A stretch of DNA of 64,000 nt, taken from assembly GCA_001600175.1 (NCBI GenBank), contig BCJC01000002.1, positions 1,122,318-1,186,317 on the forward strand, written 5' to 3'. The notes under the pieces were generated by a model. The model was not told the DNA's origin. It did no database searches and saw only the letters and a program-made list of their open reading frames with translations. The stretch comes from Erythrobasidium yunnanense. Lineage: Eukaryota > Basidiomycota > Cystobasidiomycetes > Erythrobasidiales > Erythrobasidiaceae. Positions 22,714 to 35,380 of this stretch are shown one piece after another. A program made the position numbers and the translations under genes. Each line of letters begins with the position of its first letter. The first letter of the stretch is position 1.

Positions 22714-24167
22714 ATGTCGAAAGACGCAAAGAAGCAGACCCCTCTGGGCACTCACTTGCTGGCTGGCGGTGTCGCAGGTCTATCAGAAGCCCTGGCATGT
22801 CATCCACTGGATACAATCAAGGTCCGAATGCAGCTATCGAAGTCTGGTCGTGGGAAAGGAGTGAGCCGGCAAGATCGTCCAGCCAGAAAGCAAGAACAGC
22901 ACTCACAGATGTCCATCCTAGGCAAAGTCGCGTGGATTCATCGCTACGGGCGCTATGATAGTCAAGAAGGAATCTCCGCTTGGTCTCTACAAAGGTGCAT
23001 CATTTCAGCGCGGCTACCGCTGGACCGGCCGTTGACGATCTCATTCTCGTTTGACAAGGTCTTGGAGCCGTAGTGACGGGTATCGTGCCCAAGATGGCCA
23101 TCCGTTTCGCAGCCTTCGAACGATACAAGGCTTGGCTTACCCCTGCGAGCGGAGAAGCTTCTGGAATCTCTATCTTTGTTGGTGCGCCGGTTACTCTGCT
23201 ATGAGGAATTGGACAAGGCTCATGCAAATCTTCAGCTGGATTGGGAGCTGGTGTCACTGAGGCTGTCGCTGTCGTAGGGCCTATGGAGGTAAACTACCCG
23301 CTGCTAGCCGGTGTTCTTTCCCACGTGACTGACAAGCTGTTCCGTCCTTTCTAAGGTCGTCAAAGTGAGGACTTACAAGCTGCCATGATGGTCCGCAAGG
23401 CTATGGCTGATTCGCGACCTTCTTCGCCAGATCCGGTTGCAAGCGCAGCACCATTCTATGACAGATCCGTTAGATATACCAAAATACAGAAACGCAGGAC
23501 ATGCTCTATTCGTAATCCTGCGAGAAGAAGGCCTGAAGACGCTCTACCGGTGCGTTCTCTTCAGAGCTTAGCCGCCCTGGCACTTGCTGATACTGTATTT
23601 GTATTCTAACAGAGGAGTCGGCTTGACTGCTCTTCGACAAGCAACGAATCAAGCAGCAAACTTTACTGCATACACAGAGCTGAAACGGCTGCTTCATGCG
23701 AACCAACCGCAATATAATGGCACAGAACTTCCATCTTGGCAAACGGCATTCATCGGCCTGATTTCTGGTGCATGTGGTCCCTTCACAAACGGTAAGTACT
23801 CTCTTTAGCGATCGTGCTCCGAAGCTGACCAGGCGAATGTACGCTCAGCTCCCATCGATACGATCAAAACTCGAATTCAGCGAGCTACAGCCTTACCGGG
23901 CGAGACTGCATGGTCGCGAGTGACAACAGTAGCCGGAACTATGTTCAAAGAAGAGGGAGTCAGCGCTTTCTACAGTGAGTCCTCTCCTCCGCATTGCTTC
24001 CGTTACTATACTAACGAATGTTCGGCGCACGCGCAGAGGGTATCACTCCACGAGTAGCAAGAGTCGCACCTGGTCAAGCAGTCGTCTTTGCGGTTTACGA
24101 AAAAGTAAAGAAAGCTATCGAAGCTGCTAAAGCAGAGTTGAAGACCACAGACTACACCGAGAGCTAA
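22714..24167 (+). CDS. SFC1: Mitochondrial succinate-fumarate carrier
   Basis: Mitochondrial carrier family protein that, in yeast, exchanges cytosolic succinate for mitochondrial fumarate during growth on C2 compounds. Three carrier repeats are seen, with signatures CHPLDTIKVRMQ (repeat 1), GPMEVVK-IRLQA type (repeat 2, split by an intron near 23290-23360) and APIDTIKTRIQR (repeat 3, about 23850). Sfc1-specific stretches include PKMAIRFAAFERYK, RQATNQAANFTAYTELK, GLISGACGPFTN, and KGITPRVARVAPGQAVVF. The start MSKDAKKQTPLGTHLLAGG at 22714 needs no targeting presequence, as is usual in this family. At least six short introns. Repeat order and length match Sfc1/Acr1 better than the citrate or dicarboxylate carriers. 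Confidence 0.9.
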
Positions 24168-24547
24168 AGCCACGATGACAGGGTGGAACTAGGTTAGAGG
24201 GAGAGGGACGAGGCCGATTACGTTACATTCGTGCTGGTGTGCGGTACCTGTGCAAGGTGATTGGCAGGGAGATTGTTCTGGTTGCTTGCATGTGACGATC
24301 ATCTTGCTGTACATATCTGTATATACCCTGATGACTCGTCACATTCACATTGCATTGCTCTCACTGTCAGTAGTGTTCTGCCCACTTTGTTACCTCTGTG
24401 TGGACCGTGCTCCCTACGCTTCAAGGCAAGGTACAGTATGAGCATGTATGTTGCAGGTGGACCAAGTGAATAATGTAGCTATACAACGAACACTCACTGA
24501 CTGCTTGTAAAGACTGACTTAAGCAGGCACTGACGTATTTCTTGAGA
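24168..24547. other. Convergent intergenic region, no gene seen
   Basis: About 380 bp between the stops of SFC1 (plus) and the kinase (minus). It probably holds both 3' UTRs. No ORF or RNA gene is supported. Confidence 0.5.
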
Positions 24548-27276
24548 CTATAATGCAGCGAAGGCTAGAGGACTTGGTGTTACAGGTTGACTGTGATTGT
24601 TATTACTATGATGTGCTGCGCTGAGATGACTTTGCTGCTGATACTGATCGTTCTTTCGCTGCCCTGTTCCGAAGTTGACAAAGTCAAAGAAGCCTCGTTT
24701 ACCCTTCGGTGCATCGGCGATGGATGGTGTCACACCAGGTGTCTGAGCATCCTGTGCTGCCGTTTCATCTGCAACGGAAGGAGGAAGGTCCGTACTCGCT
24801 CGAGCGAGCCTCGGTCTGTGTGAATCTAGGAGGTTCTGTTTGTAAGCATTACCCTTGGAAGCCGTAGACCTCCCGCGATTCGATGTTTCCTTTTCCTCGT
24901 CCTCCTTACCATCACTCACAGGCGCCGGCGTAGGCGGTAGAGAGATGGTAGTTCGCTGCGGCGTAGTCGTATATGATGGATTGCTGAAGTTCTCCATTGT
25001 TGTATATTTGCCGACCGAGAGAGCTTGTTTCAGCGCATCTATCGCTTGTCCATCCGATACCCTTATCCGTATCCTCACACAGCTCCGCTCTTCGATAGAT
25101 TTCGAACGAGACTTTGTCCGGTGTTTCCGATTTAGCTTCTTGCCATTTGCCTGACCGGGGCATGCGAGTGCGTCCGTAAAAGGTGCAGCAAAGATTGGTA
25201 TTATCTGCATCCAGAACTCTAGTATCCTCGCTTTGGCGGGCTCATTCTTCTTTGTTTGTGCGGTGTTGCGAGCTTGGGTTGGGGGAGTAGATGAAGAACG
25301 TGGCGCCGCTGTTTGAGATCTGGCGAGGCTTGGTCTGAGCTGTGTGAGGAGATTTGCTGCTGCACTGCCCTGTGATGCTTGATCCTTCGGCAGGATGAGC
25401 ACACAATGTAAGGTCGGCGACTCCGGAAAGACGGCAGGCGCTTCCAGAAGCGGTACATCTTGGCTCATATCGTCGCTTTGCGGCTGGATATGATATAGTA
25501 TTCCGGCGCATCGCAGCGCATACTTGATGAATGATATAGCTCGCATCGGCGGCTCACTAGTCGGGTTGAGCAGCATAAGCTCGTGCACGCCTGGCTTTGT
25601 TGCTGCATCGCCTTCCGGACTGGGGTGTGAGGCGGCAGTCCGCTCCTCAGCCGCAACTAGGCCGGAAGCAAAGTAGGTGGACAATCTGTCTTTGCTGCCA
25701 GCCCTCGAGCCAGCGCGTGATCTCGTCAGGGGAGAAGCATAGCCGTTCGGTGTCGAGGGACTTGTCGTAGGGGACAGCCAGTTTGGCGAAACGAGTGGAA
25801 GAGGTAGAGTATATTTCGGCTGTGTAGGGATAAATGTCGTATTCTTGAATTCTCGTTCGAGCACTCTCTGCTCGTTCTGCCTCTCGTATGGCACTTGATC
25901 GATTTTGGGGGGTAAAGACCTGAAGAAGTGTATCCGTTCGCATCCGTCCGCTTGTAGCAGTCCCGCCAGAGTTGCTCGCATATCTGCGTCTCCCACCTTA
26001 TCCAGTGCATCCTTGGCCTTTTCAACGAGGTGTTGAGCGGATGTATGCGCAACGCCTAACGGGTACTTCACGCCTGTCATACACCGTAGTATCGTCACGC
26101 CTATCGTCCATATATCGATTTCGGGACCCTACATAGGAGTGGAAGACGTTAGCAAGCAAGCTAACAAAGTTTATGATGAATGCGCTTACCCAATACCGCA
26201 CGCTTCCCGGCGGACTCTTGAGACTTTGTACAAGCTCGGGCGCATGGAAAGCCGGCGAGCCACAGCATGTCGTAAGTTTGGGTTCGCGTTCGCTGAAGTG
26301 CGTGGCGAGTCCAAAGTCCAGAAGGACGATTGAAAGCGTCTCAGGGTGTATGAGGATGTTCTCTGGCTTGATGTCGCGATGCGCGATCTGAATAGGCTGA
26401 TGCAGGCCGGACCGGACGACCGAAACTAGCTGTTCGAAGACGTAGGTCGCTTGATGTAGCTCTAGACGTTGCTTCGGTTGCTGTGCGACGAAGTTTTCCA
26501 GGTTGATATAGCCGTCCAGGAATTCCTCTGTGTTGGCGATCTGACTTTAGCTCGCTGATGTATGCACAGTATTGGACAGCAGCTCACCGACAAGGTAGAA
26601 GTGTCCCGGCGTCCGTATGCTCTCGAATACTCGAACAAGATTGGGATGCGAGGGCAATTGCGCCAAGATGGTAGGCTCCCTGAGCAGCCTGGTCGCAATA
26701 AGGTTGTGATGTGGATATAATGGAGTAACTTTGACTGCGAACTGTGAGAACGATGGTTGCGCGTGCGAATAGGGAGGTGACATCGATCAGCATGACTGGC
26801 CGGATAGAGCATAAGCGACGATTGTCACTGACCTTCTGACCAGCTTTCCAAGCGAGATGCACAGAGCTGAACTTTCCCTTGCCTAGCAGTCCTCCCTGGT
26901 CTTGCGGCAGGAAAGTATAGTCGGCTATGCCAGCGTCAATGAGGGGCTCGTCTGCATGCGTCGCAGTGTATGCTTCCTTGGGAGGCTGCAAGGGAGTTTC
27001 AGCATTTTCTTTCATATACGATTCATCTGCTGCACGCACTGGCAGCTGGACCTCCCGCTCAAAGCCAGCATCTTCTCCCAGCGCAACGAGCTGTTGATGG
27101 ACAAAGGCTGCATCTTGCTGAAGCTGATCTAGGGAGTCGCTATGCGCATCTACGCTGGTGATACCAACCTGAGCGCGACTTCGCAGACCTGTCGGGGACG
27201 ACGTTCTTGACGGGAGCTTTACTGTCGACGAGCTTCGAGATGGGGACGCCAAAGGACCGCGGTGGGCGTGCTGCAT
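24548..27276 (-). CDS. Serine/threonine protein kinase with long disordered tail
   Basis: Eukaryotic protein kinase. Seen in order: glycine loop GLLGKGKFSSVHLAWK (about 26850-26900), the VAIK-type lysine in FAVKVTPLYPHH (about 26720), the catalytic loop AHRDIKPENIL (about 26360), DFGLATHFS (about 26310), and an activation segment ending FHAPELV (about 26230). The last exon (24548 to about 26125) starts with the F-helix region (PEIDIWTIGVTILRCMTG) and continues as a long Ser/Thr/Pro-rich tail with RIRVSDGQAIDALKQAL. In that exon's frame upstream, the first ATG is at 27276 (MQHAHRGPL). The frame is open to about 27363 without an ATG, so an extra 5' exon is possible, for example with the ATG at 27485. 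Domain type is firm; the orthologue in yeast is not recognised. Confidence 0.82.
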
Positions 27277-27711
27277 CCAGGCGTACGCTGCGTCGCCGTC
27301 GTCGTCGTCGTCGTTTGCGCCAGAACTGCAGACCTTTTTTTCTCGTTTTCTTTTGGAGTCCAAAGCTTATCGTTTCAGATCAGTGATAAGAGCTGTCAAT
27401 GACGATACTGATCAGGTGTACAGAATCTAACACGAAGCTCAACACAGGTCTACAGTGAGCTTACAGCTTCTTTAAATCCAAACATTAGCCTGGCCAAACA
27501 ATCTGAAGACAGCCCAAACAGCCAAAGGAAGTCGCGCAGGACGATACGCGTTGATGGACCGCAAAACAGGCTTAACAAGCAGCTTCTGAGCCAGAAGGCG
27601 TCCTAGTGCTCTGTCTATTGCCTTGCCTAGAAAGCTTCATCGATTTGAGCACAAAATGTCGAGCATCTTGCTGACCGGGCTCATGTTCCCGGCAACCGGT
27701 ACATGCAAAAT
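27277..27711. other. Divergent intergenic region between kinase and GST kappa
   Basis: About 435 bp. It may include an upstream kinase exon (open frame to 27363; candidate start MFGFKEA on the minus strand at 27485, followed by GTAAGC). It should also contain both promoters. No other gene is seen. Confidence 0.4.
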
Positions 27712-28660
27712 ATGTCGCAGAGCAGCAAGAACAAGGTCATCTTCTTCTACGACTTGATCAGGTGAGTACGTAGACCAGCTCTACCTAATCAATCGCTGAG
27801 AGCCTCTTTTTTCAGTCCTTGGGTAGCTTTCGCATAACCGGAGCTACTATGGATCTGCTAGCTGACGATAGTGACAGTCCTACCTTGCATATCACCTTCT
27901 TAAGCGAAATCATAAAGCATGGAATCTGGACATTGAGCTGGCTCCCTGCGTGTTGGGCTACGTGTTCAAATTCGCCGGCAATAGGGCGCCTCTAGTCGTA
28001 CTCAACAAGGGCAACATGATGGTCAGCCTGTCCTTTGTTTCTCATCTACTTCATACAGCTTAGGTATGCATTCTTCTCCCTCGCAGTCCCGCGAGTTTCG
28101 TCTCTTTTCGGATTTCTACAAGATTCCCACCTCAGACAAGGCTTGGACATACTCGAGTTCTGCACGAACCAAGCCTCCCAACTCTTTGAATTTAATGCGC
28201 TTCATGCACGTCGTCAAGGAGCAAAAGCCAGATATCCTAGATGCAGTCACCGAGAAGCTGTTCGACCGAATCTTTGCAGCAGGCGATACGGACATCTTCA
28301 ACTTCAAGCCTGAGACACTCCATTCTGTACTCGGCTCACAGCTTGTATCGAAGTCCGAGTTGGAGGATATGCTCAAGAAGGCTTCAGATCCGGCAACGAA
28401 AGAAGGCGTGCAAGCAAGAGCAAAGGAGATCGTAGAGAAGCACGAAGCTTATGGTGTACCTTATATGGTCATCACGAAGCCCGACGGCAAGACCGGAAGC
28501 TTTATGGGATCAGACAGGTTCGAGCTTATCGCTGATTGGTGAGTGATCGCCTTCTTGCTACTGTACAATGCGGGAGCTAACTAGTGATGGGATGGTGTGA
28601 TACAGGCTCGGTGTGTCTTACGGAGGCAAGGGGGTTGCGCAGCAGCAAGCCAAGTTGTAG
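27712..28660 (+). CDS. Kappa-class glutathione S-transferase (DsbA-like)
   Basis: Thioredoxin-fold, DsbA-like enzyme of the GST kappa/2-hydroxychromene-2-carboxylate isomerase family, usually mitochondrial or peroxisomal. The start MSQSSKNKVIFFYDLIS at 27712 gives the first strand. SYLAYHLLKRNHKAWNLDIE (about 27890), FAGNRAPLVVLNKGNMM (about 27980), a SREFRLFSDFYKIP-type segment, then AYGVPYMVITKPDGKTGSF and MGSDRFELIADWLG complete the fold. It ends AQQQAKL at 28660. Four or five short introns interrupt it; the SPW residues are split by introns at 27762 and near 27826. All conserved segments are present. An in-frame start further upstream (27656) is not needed. Confidence 0.88.
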
Positions 28661-28908
28661 CGTAGAGGACAGGACCAGGAACTATGTATCAGCATTAACA
28701 GCATATCTCGAATGTCGTTTCAGGCCCTTTCATAGTCTTCATGCTTATGCGCGCGTCGAAACAGTATGATGATGAAATCAACAACATTCCGATAACTTCT
28801 ACTCTTTTGCTCTCTTCATTCTAATAACCTTCAATGCCTGCATCATAACAGCCCTGTTGATACATACATAATACTAGAACATACCGCCATCTCTCATCCT
28901 TCGCTTCA

Positions 28909-31900
28909 TTAAGGGGGTAGCGGTCCTTGGGGATGCCTCACCTGTGCAAGGGGATCAGTTCTGTGATAAGGCATGGAAGGAGAAAGGGCTACAAAAACCT
29001 ACAGCTATGAGATACCATGCCCTCGAACGGAATTGATTGATTTCTTGCTGGCTCCACCCAGTTGACGTAAAGAAATTCACTGCAGTCTCGATAGTGCCGG
29101 GGTTGCCACGTTCGCTATGTGCTATGGCATATTGTTCAATCAAGTGCTGACGGTGCAAGAAGTCTCCGAAGTCCGCCGGATTGAAAGGAGCAATCGGCTG
29201 GCTCTGCACCACCTGCCTCGATGCGATGGTCTGCATCTGCTGTTGCTGCGGTAAGGGATACGGCTGCAGAGAGGACGAGGGTGCAGCAGGAGGAGGGCGA
29301 GCCTGTCCTTGCTGTGATTGCGAAAGTTGGGGCGGACCGAGTTGAGACACGGGTGCAGCTTGCTGCATGTAGTTCTGGGCCTGCCGTGGGACTTGCTGTA
29401 CCGACCCTTGTTGCGGCGGAGATTGCTGTCTTTGCTGCTGTTGCAAGTGTTGAACTTGCTGTTGCAGCGCGGATGCAGGTCGGGGAGGAGAAGCATGCCT
29501 TTGCTGTGATTGAGACAGCTGCAAAGAAGCAGCTTGCTGCGGAGGCGCTTGTTGATGAGAAGCAGCCTGTTGCTGCTGTGGTACAGCTGGCCGAGATGAT
29601 ACATGCTGCGGGGGCGATTGCTGTCGTTGATGTTGTTGCAGCATCTGCTGCTGATGAAGCTGCTGAACTTGCTGCGCAGATGTACTTCGACCGTGCGCAG
29701 GCTGCCATTGTTTATGCTGAAGTGGATTGCCAGATTGTGTATGATGTTGCTGCCGTCCAGTCGAAGCAGCCGGCTGATGAGACATGTGAGGCTGCTGCTG
29801 GGGCAAGGGCCTCTGTGACTGAGCGAGCTGCGGTTGTTGATTCGCGTACTGTGTCTGCCCAGGTGCCTGCGTGAATGGCGGCGAGTTTTGGTGTTGCTGA
29901 GGCGACTGCTGTCGAAGGGAATCTGATGCTAGAGGAGTATTCGGTTGTCCAGTCCGTAATGGACCGGCTGGATTCGGAGGGGACATCTCTCTGCCAGGCA
30001 CCGATCTTTGTAGATGATTGGGAAGTACTGAAGCTTGCGATTGCAATGCAAGTCCTTGTCTCTGATGCTGCTGCGCTATCATTTGCATCTGCTGGAAGTA
30101 TGGCATATGATGAGGATGCATCCGCGATTCCTGAAGTTGTGGCTGCAACTGTGGTAGGGGAACTGCTGTGGCCGCAGGCTGAGCTTGAGTTTGGGCGGTC
30201 TGCGGCGAGGGCGCCTGTCTTGCTTGTCCTACTGGAGGCAAAGCTGATTGCACGTCCTGAGCTATTGATGCGCCGGTCTGCATTGTAATACTCGTCCTTG
30301 TTGGTGAGAGGTCTGTCTCCGGCAGAACCTGCTGGCGGACTTCAAATTCGTTCGCGCCCACATCGGTGCGACTAGGCCCTAATGAGGATGCACGTACTAC
30401 TTGCTGTTGAGGCTCTTCCTGTACCGGAGGGAGGACTGTGGCAGGAGAGGCCGTACCAGCACGCTGAGGCACAGCTGGGCTGCTCATTGCGGCAGATGCA
30501 GAAATTGGCTGGCCTACCATGTCGAGCGGCGGAACAGAGATCTGTCCAGGGGGATTATTGAGCTGGGCCATTCGGCGCATCATTGGATGGTCAAGGCTGA
30601 CATGCCGTCTGTGGCTTTGTTGCACATTCATATCTGGCGCTTGCAGGGCGCTTGCAGCATTGGCAGATGGAGGATCCTTCCCTACGGACTGTGTCGGTCC
30701 ACTGAGCGTCGCCGGTTGCTGCTGTGACAGCCGTGGCGCAAATGGACCTGTGATAGGTGGCTCCGTGGCCGAGGTAGCATGCCCAGGTTGCCAGAGGTTG
30801 CCAACCCTCTGTCCCAGTTGCGAACTTGGCGGCACGCTTCGACGGAGCTCAGCGCTCGGCTGTCGTGCAGTCCTCTGATTGACAGCTGGCGGTACCAAGA
30901 CTGTATCTCTAGGATTGATACCTCTTTCCAAGGGTTGTTGCTGGCTTGTGTCTTCATTGGAAGGTCTTTCAAGGTTGCTTGCAGCAGGGACCGATCTCGA
31001 GCTGTTGGTCGGCAATGTAGATGCATTGGTGACCGGATTTGATACAGCAGGTGCAGGCGCTGCTGTGACTTGCTGTCCCCCAGAATGATAGGGATGGAGC
31101 GTGAATTGGGCTGGCCGTTGTACTCGAAGTTCGGTAGCTAGCGTAGGCTTCCTGATTGAGGCGAAGAAGTCGGGGAATCGCGGCCGGATATCGACGATTG
31201 TACTACGGCTGGATTGATGCTGGGGCACATGCTCATGTGTAGTCTGGGCCGCTGAAGGGGCCTGATGAGTATTGCTCCCCTGAACCTTGTCTGGGACGCT
31301 CGGCGCCGGCCTGTTCGGTTCCGGCTGATCGACGCTGTTTGCAGGCCGCACAGGCGGTTCCTGCTTGTCCTGCGCCGAAATTGCAGTCATATTGACATCG
31401 GACATCTTTGCAGGCGGATCTGCGGGCAAGTTGTCAGACCTGTAGCGCTCTGCGATCGCTTGTGCCAGCGGTTGACCAGCAGCATTGCCTTGAGTAAGCC
31501 TCTGCAACATCTCTTGAGCGCGATTGTGAATATTGTCCAGATTGTTGGGTCCTCCTGCAGCATGTGAGCGAGCTACAGGGACTTGAGACCCTGGCGCCTG
31601 CTTCAGCTGGTCTTGACCAGAGGCGGTCGCGGATGGCCTAGTAGCAGTTGTACTGCTTGCGGACTGTACATTCGGCAGGCTTCCCGTGGCATTGGACGTT
31701 GTAGGCAGTGCACTAGAAATTGATGCAGTCTGTGGGAGCCCTGTAGTCGATGAGGGAGCAGTCGCTGGTGTTGGCTGTATATTTAGTGAAGTCACCGAAC
31801 TGTTTGGGAGACTGTTTCTGCGTGCGGCTTCTGCTTGCTGTTGCTGGAGCTTCTGAACGGCGGCGCTTCTTCGGCCTCGTCTCCTCCGATTGCGCATTTG

Positions 31901-34900
31901 GCTGTAAGCTTTACAAGCTCTTTTCAGGTCTTTTTGTTGAGCGTGATACTCGGCTTCTTCAGCACGTAGTTCTTCGAGTTCGTCCGCGTCGTCAGATCCA
32001 GTCCTGTCTAGAGCATCCCAGACGTGCTGTTCCATCTCCTCGAAGGCAGCATCCCAGCGATCCTCCATGTCTTCGAATGGCTCCACTCTCTGAGGTAAGA
32101 CTTTAGATGCAGGTGCGGCTGGACCAGGATTGCGTTCGCCAAGTGGCAGCCTCGAAGTAGAAGCATGGGAAGTCGACGCCGAGTTTGCAGTAGTGGTGGG
32201 CGGAAGACTTCCAGCTGTACTGTTGGCAGTAAATATATCGCGGACATCTTGACGGGCCGCTCCGCTGGTCGCAGCAGGCTTCTGAACTGCGTTCGCAACG
32301 GCTTTTGGGATTTCATTTACACTAGGCGGCTTTGATAGCTCGGGAGCTTGCGACGACGAGGCAATTGAAATCTGTACTGCTGTCTTCGCTTGCAAATCTA
32401 TACAGTACTTCCTTAGTACCTATTGCATCAGCATGAAGAATAAGCGAGACTTACTATTCTGCGACGTCGAGGTAGATAGAGGAAGAGTATGCCGTTCAAA
32501 AGGCAGAGTTGTGGTGCTAGTAGAAGTCGAGTCTAAGGCAGAAAATGGCATCAGGCGTGGGTCTACTCGGATGCAGTGCTGAGCATAAACGACTTACCAT
32601 CCATGCGAGCTTTGCCTTTGCCCTTGGGATCATTTGCCGGAGTCTGATCAGGACTAGGGCGGATGCTCGAGGCATTATTAATGTCAGGCCGACGCAGCGA
32701 GGTTGGCACTAGAGTGGGCCGCGGTGCGGCAGAGGGAGGATGTAGAGGCGGGCGCGCAGAAGATGTGCGTTCTGTAGTGTTCGTACTTGCCGACGTGAAA
32801 GGGCGAGTCTGCGCTGAAGCGACCGGAGGTGTAGGCGCGATAGTGGAAGGAACGGCCGCATTCGCGGGCAAAGTTCCCAGCTTTGGCTCAGGGCCTTTCG
32901 GGACAGGCTTAGGATCCGGCTTGGTGGGCGGAATCATGGATATCGCTTGCGGTATACTGGGACCGGCTTGAGGAAGCGGCGTTGTCGTACTCGGCTGCGG
33001 TTGTATGAAGGTTGCATCCTCTTCAAGCTCGTCGATCTCTTCTTCGCTCTCTGAGACATTGGCTGACGGCTGAATCCGAATACCAGCAAAATTGGGGCCA
33101 GTGTCTCCCTCAAATTCTGGCTGGTCTTCGGTTGGCTCTTCCTGCTTCGCGATGTTTACAGCTTTCTCCTTTCCTTTGCCTTTGTCTTTGTCTTTTGCTT
33201 GCTCTCGTTCCTTTTCTTTCAGTGCCGCTGCCGCTGCTTCTTCCTCTTCATCCGAATCAAAAATCTCTATAGTCCGAATATTGCCAACCGGACTGAGGGG
33301 ACGAGCACTCGGCTTATGCTTGACTGAGGAGCTCGAAGGTGCAGAGGGCGGCAAAGGTGCTGTTTGCCCTGGCACATTATCATTGGGTCTGCCTGAGTGT
33401 GAAGACTGTTCCTGAGACGCTGGGGCCGTAGGCGGAAGTGGACTTGCGGCTCCACCTAGCGAAGTGGCCAGATTTGCACTATCGGCCTCGGAAGAAGTGG
33501 ACAACTCTGGCCTGACCGACGGAGAGGGAGAGTGAGGCAGTATAGGCGCGACTGCAATATGAGGTGGTTTGGGTCCCTCCGCGACCGTCGTAGTATGCAT
33601 GTTTGTAGCAACTAGCGAAGTACTGTGACGAGGTTCAGATCGGTCGTCAAGGAGCGGATGAGCATTTTGAGGGATCTCGTATTCCATTCTGACTGTCTGA
33701 TGAGACGAGGTAGTCTTCTGAGATTGGCTCTCCGAGGCTGCCAGTTGGGCCGATTTATGGGTAGCGTCTTTTGCTTTTGCTTTGGCTGCCGCTTTCGCTT
33801 GCGGCTCATCGTTTTCGCTCTCTGTCTCCAGTATGACTGTCGTCAATTCTGCAGCAGAGGCGTCTGCAACCTCTTCAGGTGGAGACGGCGGCGCGACTAG
33901 TCTGCGCTTAGAGGGTCTTGGTGACATTGACTTGCGTCTGGATGGTTCTTTAGGCGCCGATGTCGTTGTCTCCTGTTGATAGGGAATACTAGAGGCGGAG
34001 GAAGCTGATGCAGAAGGCCTAGGCCGCTTCTTCTTCTGCCTGTCGTTACTGTGTTCCAGCGTCACAGCTGAAGTCGAAGCGACTGGTTGACTGTCCTCTG
34101 CACGATGAACAGACTTTCCCTTCTTGCTTCCGTCCCGAGGAGTAGACTCGGCAGCTTGTTTTTGCTTCCGCCTCAAGCCTGGTCGACTGGTGCGCTCGCC
34201 GTTTCCCTGATACGAGGCAGAGCTTTCGTAGCCTCGTTTGCTGTCCTTGCTACTACCGGCTCTGCTTTGTGAGTATTGACTCGAAGGCACGGACTGTTTC
34301 CCAGCAAGCAGACTATTGGCTACTTCAGCATCGGACGAGTCCTCCTCTTCTTTGGCTGTCGTGGTCAATTGAAAAGAAGGCTTCTCTTCGTATCCAGTGA
34401 GGCGTTTATACCTAGAGAACGGGATTCAGTCAGCGGTTGACTCCTTCCAGGTTGAACAGTCGGTAAGGGTACCTTTCGAGCGTTTCTTCGGTCGCCGTCA
34501 TCATTCCTTCGTATGCTTCGGTATCCAGCATGGTATACACGAATAGATGCTGATTTGCACGTATGACCATCGGCCTCGCTTCGTTGAAGGGTTGATTGCC
34601 ATGCGATTGTATCGTATCCAGCATTTCCATGAGTTTCCGCTTGTTTGCTGAATCCCATTCGACACCGTCATGGAAGATTGACCAAGCGAATACGAGTAGA
34701 AACGCAGGCGTCAGAGGGTATTTTGGCAAGTCTTGCGCTACGCGAAAGCCTTCGAGAGCATGGTTGATCCGTTCCAGAGATTCTGCAAGAGCACGAGTCT
34801 GAGATGTAGATGTTTCGCCCTGCTTGTATGACTCCAGGAAAGATTGGATTCGCGACTCCGACGTGTTGACGAGCTCTGCAGCTGGAGCAAAGTGAATTGG

Positions 34901-35208
34901 CCAGCTCATCAATATACACAGCGTAATACAGCTTAAGACATCAGATGCTTACCTTTACTACCCAGCTCGGTAGCCAGCTCCTTCAGCACAACGTATTCGC
35001 GAACCTTTCCTTCGAGCAGGGCTTTACATAGATGGAGTTCGGGGCCAGTAAGACCATCTGTAGGTGTTATCTGAAGTCTTGTATGATCTGCATTGCTACC
35101 ATTCCCGTTTGTCTGGCTAGCTTTTGGCTGTCTGTCCTCGTCGACCTTCCGGTCTTCGCTTGACGGGCGCTTTCTCTTCTTTTTCTTGCGCTCTTCGCCA
35201 TTGTTCAT
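28909..35208 (-). CDS. Very large Gln-rich disordered protein of unknown function
   Basis: I do not recognise this protein. The exons read as one gene: MNNGEERKKKKRKRPSSED (35208), a helical domain (about 34430-34912, with FLESYKQGETSTSQTRALAE and FLLVFAWSIFHDG), RLTGYEEKPSFQL after an intron, then a long Ser/Pro/Glu-rich exon (from about 32600 to 34390), a small exon (about 32455-32535) and a 3.4 kb exon that becomes very Gln-rich (about 29170-30100). The C-terminus has a short ordered segment (FGDFLHRQHLIEQYAIAH, FFTSTGWSQQEINQFRSRAW) and ends in a small exon at 28909. The total is about 2000 residues. Basic and acidic patches plus poly-Gln suggest a nuclear regulator or scaffold, but this is inference. 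The joining of the exons is supported by phase and composition. Confidence 0.75.
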
Positions 35209-35213
35209 TGCAT
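35205..35213 (-). promoter_or_regulatory. Two-codon upstream ORF overlapping the start of the Gln-rich gene
   Basis: On the minus strand ATGCAATGA forms a minimal ORF (ATG CAA TGA) whose stop overlaps the ATG of the main frame at 35208 in an ATGA arrangement. If the transcript starts upstream, ribosomes could read or bypass it, so it may lower or regulate translation. No other start ATG is near. Confidence 0.4.
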
Positions 35214-35380
35214 CTTATCGTCGAGTTGGTAGAAAGGCAACCGCGAGAGCGTGAGGTGGTCCAAGAAGGTAAATGGTCAGAATGGGTAAGAAAGGTACAA
35301 ACAGCCGGCAGCCAATATTTCGTATCTCTAGATGATGTAGCTTTCCAACATACAACAGACATAGTGACTGCCTACATCTA

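Noticed and set aside
29221-30288. Long open frame on the plus strand (over 350 codons), Ala/Val-rich
   Set aside because: It is the complement of CAG/CAA-rich coding sequence in the Gln-rich gene. Such sequence lacks stops in that frame, and the translation is low-complexity with no conserved feature.
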